NCBI RefSeq assembly: GCF_001640805.2
Contig: NC_066853.1
Coordinates: 24,239,173-24,303,172, forward strand
Reading direction: 5' to 3'
DNA length: 64,000 nt
Origin: Lates calcarifer
Taxonomy: Eukaryota > Chordata > Actinopteri > Centropomidae
The position numbers were made by a program, and so were the translations under genes. The notes beneath the pieces are model-generated. The model made no database searches. It was not told the origin of the DNA and was given only the letters and a program-made list of their open reading frames with translations. Of this stretch, positions 37,627 through 54,376 are shown piece after piece. Each line of letters starts with the position of its first letter. Position 1 is the stretch's first letter.

Positions 37627-40600
37627 TTTATTTACTAGTATATTAACACATTACATGCTACAGAAAATAAAAAGGTAATTTCAATTGTCTTGAAAGAATA
37701 TAGTGTTATAATAAAATGGCACATTTTGATATTAACACAATTTCCACTGGCATTTTGACACCCTTTCCTTTTTATGAAAGGAAATGAATGACTTCATGCA
37801 GTGCTACTAAAAAAATACTTCTTGGTGGTTTCATTGGCAACACAATTTATAAAATAATGATTTATGTAGCTAAGCACTTGCCATGTGCAGGGTGAGAGAC
37901 AAAGAAGCTTGATTTGATCGCAACTACACAGATAAAAATGGACTGTCAAAAACTGACAGTAAACACAAATGTTACTTTCCTAGACCAGATTTTTCCAAGC
38001 AGTCAGCCAAATATTTTTTAACAGTTAATCTTTTAACATGGGTTTGGAATATGGCCAACTGGTGTTTAAGCAGGACAGAGCTTGTAAGGCAAAGCCAGTA
38101 GGACAGGGAAACTAATGTGGGAGCAATCGAGGATAATTGAAAACCATAAAAAGGAGAGCATCAATCAATGCAAACTCTGTGTAAAAGCAGGTAAGTGCAT
38201 TCTGTTAAAAATCAAATTTCATCTCCTTTAATGTCATAAGCACTGGCAGAATATGCTTTCTGGAAGGATCCCATTTTTCTGAATGTCGCTACACTGCCAC
38301 CTAAAGGTGGAATGGTGTGCTGGCCAGAAATACTATATCAGGACATCTGAGAGGAACACTTCACTCGGAAGAGACAGCAAGTTCTCACAGATCAAATTCA
38401 GAATGGACAAGGTTCACTCTGGCAAAGGTCTGAGTTATATATCCAGCCTGCTTCAATCCAAACCAGTCTGCTTTATGATAAATGTGGGTGATGATTGTCA
38501 GGTGTCAACAGGTAGATTGATTCAATCTCAACAGAAAACAACCCCTTTGAGAAAAAGGCAGTCTGTACTACATCATAATTTGCCTATTCTGTTGACAATA
38601 TAGAAATGGCAGAGGGTATAGATAAAACAGTGAAAGAAAAAGTCAAAGTTGGCATGTGCATCATAAATGGACAAGACTTTAAATAAAAGAAGGGGTGATT
38701 AAGTAAGGAAGCACAAAGGAAACACAGGCGTATAAACCAGAGGATTAAAAGAACAAAATAGTGCAAGGTGGCAGCAAGATTATTAATAGGTTAAAAATAA
38801 AGGGCAGGTACCAAATAACACCACTTTCTCTTTTCTTGGACACATTTGACAAGATCTGAACACAGAGCAGTCTGTTTTGCTAAGGTATATTCATTTAGCT
38901 GAATGGAGAGCACTAATATGAGAAGACAATACTAACTAATATGGTGGAGAGCCTACATTCACTCTGTTCAACTTCATTCATGTACATCAGACACAGAATT
39001 AGAACACATGGTATTGTGACGGCTGGGGGCAAAGAGATGTGTCCCCCTCCAAGTCAGTTTATCCATTTTGCACCAGCAAACCCATCACTCCCTCCCAACA
39101 TGCAGCAGTAAAAAGTATACATCAAATCCGTTTCCCCCCAGACAAACCTACGAAAAAACTATGAAGATAACAAAAAACAGTATTTTAACATGTAATGATA
39201 ATCACATAGTACATCATTTCATAACAATATGTTCTTTTTTTCTTACAAAAGACTACTTGGTGGTACTTGGTTGTAGGCGATGGGTGAATGGGGGCTAAGG
39301 TGAGCCAAGGTGGGAGGAGTGGAGAGGTTGAATGTAGTGTTGCCATTATCTCCACCTCAACAACATAAGTTTCTCAGGTTCACTGCTGGGGCCTGCTCTA
39401 TAACTATGACTATATGAAGTTGCTACTAGCTGCTGGTCTCAACTCAGTTTTGTTTTCTCCGTTTGATATTTGGTACAGGGGTGTGGGTGCTGGACTGGTC
39501 CTTGACCTGCTCCTTGAGAACTGTACACCTCCAGTTGACCTAGCTTTTTTAGTTCTTTCTCAGACACGATATTCCTCTGTTAATCTTTCTGGTGATAAAA
39601 TGCTGCACATGTACACACATTTGAATCTCACTGCTCTTGTCCCTCACAATCTTGGCTTAACTCCAAATAATGCTGCATTCATGTCTTTTAAGAACAAAAG
39701 TAGATGGATACTTTTATCATGAAAATACCCCTCAACCTTACCTAGGATGGTAACACATCAGAGAATATTGTTCTCTCCAGTTTTTGCGATATAAATTTCA
39801 GGTGTTGTAAGTACCAACACATCCCTTTAACATAAGTCGGGGCCCTACATTTCAAATTCCTCAATCATAACAACCATGTACTTTAAGTGTGAAACAAAGC
39901 AAATTGTGAAATTATTAATTTCATTTATACATTTATATTCTCTTGTCTGTATGATAAATAACAGCAGGCGGTAAGCCTAGCTTAGTATTAAGAGAGGAAT
40001 TGGGGGACATGACTAGCCTGGTTCTATCCAAAGGTAACAAAATCTACCTAGTTTCAGCAAGTGTCAACAACAATTCAATGTTTTACAGGTCATTGTGTGC
40101 TGGACTATTTCTTGGTTGGATGGAGAGTCTTCCCAGAGTATCTGTTGGTTGCCTGGCAACTTGACCCAGCTAAAAATAGACATTTGTAACACCTGTAAAC
40201 CTTTACTTTAATACACCTTTTTTTATGGATTCAGGTCTACCTCAGAGGTGGTGATAGGTGGGTTTGTTACCTTTGCATAGTGCCAGTCTTGCTTCCAGTC
40301 TTTATGCTAAAATAAGTTAATCTGCTGCTAGCAGCAGCTTCATATTTACCATGCAGACAGGAATATTACGGACCTTCTCTTCTAACTCTTGGCAGAAAAT
40401 TAAATAGGTGTATTTCCCAAAATGTCGAACTATTCCTTTAAACGGTTTGTAAAGAAATCAATAACAGTGCCATAACAGCTTCAAACAAGACAAAACACAT
40501 GAAAACTGTGTTGTTACTCTTCATCTTTTAACTGTATTCCCATCTAACATGAATGCAGCATGAGTGATCCTACAGAGCCATAAACATGGTGACGGATGAG

Positions 40601-41074
40601 GATGAAAAATGACAGTGCTGAGCAGTTATCTACTGGCTCTGACACAGGAAGAGGAAGTGGCTGAATTCTGTGGTGAGGAGTGTGTGTTGATAAGGTGTCC
40701 ACGACAGGGACATGATGAGGGGAGGATCTAAGGGCGTTGCCATATCCGCAGAACAGGAGACTCAGTATATCTTCTGTTTCTACTATAGAGTATATGACTC
40801 ATTTTGAAGTCAGTCAGTCAGAGTAGATAGTGGAGGACGGCAGTCATGATTATTCAGAGGGCTAGAAGTGGAGGGTGTGAATTAGAAGGGTCCAACAAGG
40901 GTCTGTTTGTTTTGTTCTCAGTGATTCTCTGAAAATGTACTTGGTGCAGGTAAAAGCTGGAGCAGACGTGAGGGTGGAGAGAGCAGGTGAGTGTGTTGAA
41001 GAAGAAGAACAGGAGGGAGGAGGGTGAGGAAGGGTCTAATACTAGTGTCCAGGTTGTGGCCCTGCTGTCCGCTC
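37627..41074 (-). other. crk: predicted crk 3' UTR with distal polyadenylation signal
   Basis: No canonical AATAAA was seen on the minus strand between the stop and 37632-37627, where one is followed by a T/GT-rich stretch. This implies a 3' UTR of about 3.4 kb. It contains a degraded palindromic-ended MITE at about 39930-40440. Usage of this site is inferred; a proximal ATTAAA near 40206 is an alternative. Confidence 0.45.
39930..40440. mobile_element. palindromic-ended MITE in the predicted crk 3' UTR
   Basis: Internal modules GCCTAGCTTAGTATTAA, AGCCTGGTTCTATCCAAAGG and GGTTGCCTGGCAACTTGACC, with the right end CCCAAAATGTCGAACTATTC (40416-40435), match the family seen at 8159-8312. The left end is degraded. 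Confidence 0.65.
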
Positions 41075-47110
<6,036 letters not shown>

Positions 47111-48082
47111 AGTAACTAAAACTTCCGTTCCTAGCCATACAATATAATAATGTTAATCATACAAGCTTATGATTAACAGATGAAGTCCAAAGATAACAAT
47201 ATTTTTTAGTATATATTCTGATATAACGTTGGTGTCGTATACGGTTAGGTGTATATTTCTTTTTTTCCAATGCGACCAATTTGTAAGCTTTTATTTTGGA
47301 GATAAAGTTAGTAAACTGATTTTCCTGTTCAGGCTAACTTTGTTTGACTTGACGGTCCTGTGCTTCATGTTAATGGGTTGTTGTGAAATCTAAAGCTTGC
47401 CTCATTATTGCGCCAGATCAGCTGCAGTGCTGTAATTACACTTCGGACACATACACTTAAGATTTTGCTCCCACCAACATGTTGGACCCCTAGAAAATAT
47501 TCCTAACACATTTAACCTAGTAAATAACGAATTGGTTGCACTTTGTTATATTGGCCACTAGATGTCAGCCAAAGACTGAACTTGAGAGCTTGGAACATTT
47601 GAATATTAATATTGTCATACCTAACTGATGTGCTTTGATGCCCAGCATAAGAACCATTGTCCATAATAAATAATACAACACATAAAGTTAAATTCATCAA
47701 AACTTTTTTAAAAATATGAATAATAGAGAAGTTATCCTAGTTGCACACATTTATGCTGTGGTTACTATATGCATCTTTTGGCACCACTTTACCATATGAC
47801 ACCCTTTATAAAGAATTTATAAATAACTAATGCTTTTGTTAATGATAATAAATCATTTAATGTGTCATTAATCACTTACTAGCCTTTAATTGGAACAGTG
47901 GTTTCCAGGTTGTGGGTGCTGTTGATTGTCACCTCCCTTTATGTTTCTATGTCTTTTTAGCTTCTTAATTGATCATGGGAACCCATGCAATTATTTTACA
48001 CTGAACTTCAGGGAAAGAGCAGCAGGGCCTCCAGTCCAAGCTTGATTTGCTAACTTATTAAAGAAATATTTCAATAATAGTT
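47111..48082. other. intergenic upstream of crk
   Basis: No gene is recognised. A stretch near 47790-47900 (CACCCTTTATAAAGAATTTA, ATAAATCATTTAATGTGTCA) resembles a common fish repeat. Confidence 0.45.
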
Positions 48083-48165
48083 GGGGAAATACATTGTGCT
48101 TTCTATGCTTTCCTGCCAATAATTAGATGAGAAAATAGATACCAGATTCATGTCTGAATATAGCC
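48083..48165. mobile_element. MITE fragment of the palindromic-ended family
   Basis: GGGGAAATACATTGTGCTTT and TTAGATGAGAAAATAGATAC, then CATGTCTG, match the left internal part of the family at 8159 and 39930. Confidence 0.6.
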
Positions 48166-48211
48166 CAATCAGGAAGTGGTACCCCTCTCTTTCTTGTGTT
48201 GTGACACTCAC

Positions 48212-50981
48212 ACATCATAGTGGTTCACAGCAATTGTAGACATAAATTGACCAAGTCGTTGTGTGGAGAAATGTCTGAGTGTTGCCTGAAAAAAATTAGT
48301 GGAAGTTTGGATCAGTTGAACATTCCTAAATATTGGGTCTATCACTGATAAACAGACAAACAGAAGCTTGATTACAATAATAATTTCCATTTCAAGATAC
48401 AGCACAAAATAAAATGATACCTCTCCAAAAAAGCAAATTCTAAGAATAAATACAACTGTACTTTTTAAAATACTTCACACTACTACAGTATGGTGGTAGG
48501 TGTAGTGGTGGTAGATGCTCCTCCACACTGAGGTCTTTATAGTTTGTGCAGCTCACTGGGCCCCCACACTGGATGTAACTGACACCTACAATCCAAATGT
48601 TTGCTGTGGATAACAGATCTGAAGCAGTTATTACATTCAAACACAAAAGTAAAACAAGGCGTGATATGGTTTTTTGTCATAGAATTTATTGGTAATTTCC
48701 ATGGCATAACAGAAAATGTAAAGATGTACAATTATACTAGAATATGAATCCACAGAGCATTCATTTTGTTGTATCGTCTCAATAAAGTGGCACAAAAATA
48801 AAAGCTCCATGGGAACATTCGGAAAAGGGGGGTGACAGAAGAAGATACTGTATAGAGAATAATTCAGAGGTATACGGAAGAGAAATACATACAGAAGAAA
48901 GACTCAGGAGAGAGAAAAGATCCAAGGCTACCTTCATGCCTTCAGATTCACATTACCATGTTTCTTTTTACATCTCACAATATATCAGCAGAGCTCTTGA
49001 GCAAGACACAGACAGCATCTTCATATCTTCTGGTCAGTGAAAGCATTCATAGCCCCTCCTGCTCTATGAGTCTAAGATATACACCATGATCATGGTCTCA
49101 TGTCTCATCGTAACATGAGAAAGGACAAGTCATTCTGCCTGTGGTGATGCGCAGAGAGAGTATGATAGACATGTAGCTACAATTTGAATAAACTATTAAC
49201 ACACAATTGTGGTGAAGTAAAACTGAATGGTATGTGATTTTTTGGTCAATATTCTCATCTGATACCAGCAGACCAACAGAGTGGCCAGTCTGCAAAATCT
49301 TCATGTGTCTTTATATTCAAGCATTTTATGGACAATAAATTTGAAAAGAATTTCGTGTTATTTAATGCTGCAAACACACTTTTTTCTTATCAGTATAGAC
49401 AAATGTGGAAACACTACTTTATCTCTAAAACGAGTTCTTGAAATCCAGGGGATGATTTTAGGAAACCATGTTCATTCATACCTGTGTGGAATCATATTAA
49501 AATGCTGCATCAGTTCATCCATATCAGAGGTAGACGACACTGAGTGATGGATCAAAGGTTTCAAATTAAAAGCCACATCTATGTTCATATATCAGCCTGA
49601 TTCCAGTTGTGATTTCTTTGCTCTGATCTGTAGTGACCTTAACATAAAAGCAGACATGTTCATGGCTTCAGCACATTACACTCATTCACACATACCCCCA
49701 ATCTCCACTGCTCGTCTCTCTCTCTCTCTGCAGTCAGAGGGAGTCCTGTTACAGTAGCAAGCAGAAAACTACAGTAAACCTGAGAATAGAGTTATAAGTA
49801 TATAGTTTTAAGTAGTTGGAGACACATGTAGTGAGTCAGTCTGACCCTGAGAGTAGGGTCCAAACCTTTCACTGGACACTGTCTATAAAACCATTGATCC
49901 ATGCTGACCAATAGTAGATGGTATACAAACGTTTACATCACCATCTGAACTCACAACATTATGATCCACATTTTATGCCTTTCATCACAATGGCTTCAAA
50001 TGCTGATAATCACTGTGGTTTTTAAGGACAATCTTTCTCTGCCTCACATTAATTGTGTATGTGCACTCAGCTCTGCTGCACATACTGTACAGCACCAACA
50101 CCCGTCTGCCTCTGTTTAAAGGGTTCATTGTAATGACCTGTTTGTAAAATAGATTTTGCAGGGACAATGCAGCACTAGCTTATTTTAAAGGTAGATTAAA
50201 GGGAAGTTTCTTTTTGTACTTATAGCTTTAAGTGCAATACCACTGAATGTCTGCAGGCTAACGTCAGTGAGGCACAAGGGAGCTGTTTGCTGTATGGAAA
50301 GCTTTCAGGTGGCGTGTGCAGTATACCACCCACATGCTGTCATGTTGTTGCCTCTGATCACATTGGCAAAGTAAGTTATCACAATACCTTTACTGACTAA
50401 CAGATATCATGCAAGGTAGATTAAAAGACTGTTGCACAGACTTTAATGGTTGGAATGCCTTTGGATATTTTTTTTAACTATTATATAAATATTTAAAAAT
50501 GTATGACAAATTACCTTTAATTAGTTGCTTGCCTTCATTGAAGAGGTTTTGCTGAGTACTAATGGTATCCATTATTTTTAGAATGACACTCTTTAATTGT
50601 AGCTTTTTAAATGAAATGAAATCAATTCCTGCAAGAGATTTATACTGATCAGGCCCTTTTCTTAAAATTCTTCACTTAGATGTTTATTTTTAAATAGCAC
50701 ACAAAGGTTGTAGAGATTATTTCTGTAACACTTTATAACAGGTGCATAATTACGGTATAATTTTGTGCAGGTACCAATAAAATACTTACTGGTTCCTACT
50801 GGTACTTAAACACAAACATAGTGGAAGAAAACATGATAACAGGGAACAAGGGAATATTAATTATACATTTCAGAGGAAAGTAGAAATGAATTATACTCAG
50901 TGTTTTGGTGACAGGTATGATGGATTAGAGAACAAACATACCTTTCTCAAAGGCACAGCTATGGAAGGCATCTATTGTCAT
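48212..50981 (-). other. three frame-compatible candidate mini-exons, unidentified
   Basis: On the minus strand three short segments have plausible splice borders. 50981-50942 is 40 nt with acceptor TTTTTCCTCCTCAG and donor GTATGT. 48603-48557 is 47 nt with acceptor TTATCCACAG and donor GTGAGC. 48285-48212 is 74 nt with acceptor ATTTTTTTCAG and donor GTGAGT. Joined, they stay open for 53 codons beginning MTIDAFHSCAFEK. I recognise no family. The first lies inside a foldback MITE. They could be upstream exons of crk, a noncoding RNA, or chance. Confidence 0.2.
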
Positions 50982-51335
50982 CTGAGGAGGAAAAACATAA
51001 TAAACACAATAAAATAATGTGATAGTATAACATATAGATGAAGGTGGATAAAACATAGTTAAGACTTCGAGAGGAACACAACAGGAACCAGGTATGTAGC
51101 TGTGATATCAAGTATCAGCCCCTCTCCTTTTCACTCCTTAAATAAGGAAAAAGCTGCAACCGTAATCTCCCACAGATTTCATTTTGCCTCCAGCACTGTA
51201 CTCTGTAGGTAACTTATTTCTTCTTTCATCTAAAATGCCTACTTGTTACTCCATTGTTCCTAATACCCTTGTTATTTTCTACTGTACTTACATTTAGGTA
51301 TAAGTAGGAACCACTAAGTATTTCATTGGTACCTG
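50768..51335. mobile_element. 568-bp foldback MITE with 33-bp inverted ends
   Basis: The left arm starts CAGGTACCAATAAAATACTT and the right arm, reverse complemented, starts CAGGTACCAATGAAATACTT. Over 33 bases they match at 31. No flanking duplication is clear and no protein is encoded. Confidence 0.75.
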
Positions 51336-52620
51336 ATTTGAACAGTGAAATCATACTGCAAGTCACAGGCTGTATTATCAGAATGTTGTCTCAGTAAAAT
51401 CTTTGTCCTGAGACAGAGAGTAGTTGCATCCTTTGGGCAACTGACTATCATTCATTACAGTGCATACCTCTGCTACTGCAAAGCAACTGTCAAGATATTC
51501 TAGTTGGACATGTTGGACACTCATCATGTTCATCTGCTGATCTTTCCACAAAGTCTCATGGAAATGTATATAGAGGTAATGTATATGCTGCTGATAGACA
51601 GACAGTACATACAGTATGCAACTAAGACTGTGAACATACTTGACTAAGATCTTGCAGGCTATGCAAATGTGTTGGTCACTCCACCCTCCTGTGTAGCTGT
51701 TCAGAGCAGCTATAAACACTCTTGCCCTCCAACGTGGTCAGACAATACGTCATACAACTAGTTCTGTTTCATACTCAGCAGCCCAGTTTGTAGTGCAGGC
51801 TTTCTGTTAAATACTTTGAAGCCTAATATGCCTAAATATGATCATATATGACATCATTATGCTTATTTTCTCAGACTTAGCAAAACTCCTTCAGAGCCAC
51901 AGAGGACATTATTCAAGTGTTTTCATAGGCTGAACATTACTTCTTGTAATGCTAAACTTTGTATGGAAAATCAGCGGTGTGCCCCTTTAAAATATACACG
52001 AACATCTGTACAAAACAATGCAATAGTTCTGCTTTTTGATGCTATTCACCAAAAAAATAGTGTCAGGGGTCTAGTGTATTGGTTTGTTTTTGGCATTGTT
52101 ATAGCATTTCTGTTATTTTGTTTTCCCTTGTGTAGTCAGGCATTGTTCCATATAGACATTGATTCAATGGACCTCTACTATGGAGTGAGCTGAGTTTGCT
52201 GGGAGATTTGTGATGTAACTGCAAGGCCTCTGTACAGCAAAAAAGTCACACATGTTAACTGCTGCAAAGATGAATGTATTGGTGCATGGGACTTCTGTCT
52301 AGGGGAAAGTATATATATATGAATTTATTGATTTTTTTTTGTTTTAGGATGATTTCTTCAATGGGAGTTAATATTCTGCTCAACAAATCCTCCTCTATAT
52401 ATCAATAAAACCTTTACAATCAGTGCCTTAAATATTGTAACAAATTAAGATTCTCATTCAGCTATTTCCCAGGTTTGAAGCATTATTCATGTAGCGACAC
52501 ATATTGTTTCTCTATCCAAGACCACAAAAATAACAACTATGATTCCTTGAACTGAGTGATATTCCTCTTTAAATGGCTAATCTACAATCTAAACAATCGC
52601 TCTTAGGACAGATAAAAACA

Positions 52621-52669
<49 letters not shown>

Positions 52670-53770
52670 GTACATCCATTTGTTTCTTAAAGCTCCTCAT
52701 GGACTATAAGTGACACATGGAGGGAAAGCACTAGCTGGGTGAGAGCTACATACTGTATAAGGATATCTGCAGCCTATATATAAACACTGCACTGTAAGCA
52801 TGTGATGCACACTAGTGTACAGCACCGTGGAGTGACACATGACCTGGATTATAAGAAAAAGGCTACTAAATATTTAACTTGACACCCCAGGACTTTGGGA
52901 CACATGGAAATAGGACCACCAGCCCCTCTCCTTTCCACACCAGGGCACTTTGTACTGTTTTCACTCGGTTTTCAAACAATCATCAAGGCCTTTACTGTGT
53001 TGATTTCTTTAATGGTTATTTTCTGCTTTTGGTTTCAGCTGACTAATTTCATCTTCAGTGCACTTCTCATCCACTAAAGGACATCTGTTCATGTCTTCAG
53101 TAGCAACTGATTTCAACAAATCTTTTGGCTTGACTTTTGATTCCTGTCTATCTTCTCATCCATCTGGCTAGCCACTGGCGTATGTGGGAGGGAGATATTT
53201 TTAACATTCCACTAGCTTTTGGCAAAAACATTTTTCAAAAGGTTTAAGGGCCCCGATTACTTTGTATGATTTTCTGTTCTATATTTTCTGGTCTCTCTTT
53301 ATCTCTCAACACTATTAACCAGTAATGGGATGTCTTATAGGCACATGTAGGTATTACCAGGGTTACCAGGAGGAAGGACCTGAATAAAGATTAACATTCT
53401 ATACATAAAAGCCTCATGTGATATAATTAACCAGTCTATTCTATGTATTAGCATCCTTAGTCTATTTGTACTCGAAACAACACAGTTACGATAAAACAGA
53501 TGTCCTGTTGGGGATTGTCTTCTCATGTTACAGTTACCAAGAGTCACCTGGGTTCAGCTGTCACTCTGCCAGTATCTGAACGCTGCGGTGGCTGGTCACA
53601 AATCAAATCAGTGGAGGCAGTATCAAGTGGCATGTTCATATGGATTACATCCTTCCATTACTGCAGCCTGTTTGACTGAGCACACTCAGTTAGCCTCTGC
53701 AGGAGTCTTCTCTTGCGTCCTTCCACACAAGACTCGATACAGGAGGGGAAATGTAAGCAGGGAGCAGCAA
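51336..53770. other. lrrc75a 3' flank, possible 3' UTR, no other gene
   Basis: On the minus strand this follows the lrrc75a-like stop codon and should contain its 3' UTR. Several AATAAA candidates exist (for example 52329-52324), but none has convincing downstream context, so no end is called. Confidence 0.4.
52619..52666. repeat. (AT)n-(GT)n microsatellite
   Basis: About nine AT units run into about fifteen GT units. Confidence 0.96.
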
Positions 53771-54376
53771 TCAGGTCAAGTGGTCTGATTGGTCGGTCAA
53801 GTCATCCTCCTCAACTCTTATTGGCTCAGCGGCTCCAGAGGAGTGTTGTGACTGGCTGGAGAAGGACAGGCGGGAGGAGCGGCTCTGTGTGTCGTCCTCC
53901 TCCTCCACCATCACTGCCCTTCTACCCGGGTGCTGCTCTTTCCTCTTCACCTCCTTCTCTCCACACTCCTCCCCCTCTCTCCTCCCCCTTCTCCTCCGAT
54001 TTCTCCTCTGCTCCTCCACAGTCCACATGCTCTCCTCCTCATCCTCCTTTCCCTGCACCTCCCTGTCAAAGTCTAGCAGCTCCTCCATCATTTCCTCTAT
54101 CTCCATCTCTCCGTCCAGCTCCTCCTCCACCTCAGACCGGAGCTCGCCCATGCTCTCAGTCCGGTTTGTGTCGTCTGTCTCCTCCTCTTCCCCGACCCCC
54201 CTAAGCCTCTCAGGGGGGTCGCTGGCTTGACTCTCTCCAAACTCAAGGATGGTGGGCAGGTTGCCCTGCTTGGGGCAGCGTTTCCTCAGGCTGACCAGGA
54301 AGGGCTGTGGCAAGGAGAAGATATCCACATTGTTGCCCAGGTCAATCCATGTCACGCTAGGGAAACTGCCTGGATC
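53771..54376 (-). CDS. lrrc75a: lrrc75a-like terminal coding exon (LRR end and acidic tail)
   Basis: It starts after TTTTTACCCCAG with DPGSFPSVTWIDLGNN and closes at TGA 53773-53771. The first 50 or so residues are the conserved family end. The rest is low complexity: runs of Glu/Asp, an RNRRRRGRR basic patch (possible nuclear signal), and a Ser-rich stretch before the end DQSDHLT. The low-complexity part produces long shadow frames on the plus strand. Confidence 0.86.
   Translation of the reverse strand, partial: DPGSFPSVTWIDLGNNVDIFSLPQPFLVSLRKRCPKQGNLPTILEFGESQASDPPERLRGVGEEEETDDTNRTESMGELRSEVEEELDGEMEIEEMMEELLDFDREVQGKEDEEESMWTVEEQRRNRRRRGRREGEECGEKEVKRKEQHPGRRAVMVEEEDDTQSRSSRLSFSSQSQHSSGAAEPIRVEEDDLTDQSDHLT

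Noticed and set aside
53713..54230. Long Ser/Pro-rich open frames on the plus strand (163 and 113 codons)
   Set aside because: They are antisense to the Glu/Arg-rich tail of the lrrc75a-like terminal exon. GAG/GAA-rich coding DNA leaves the opposite strand free of stops.
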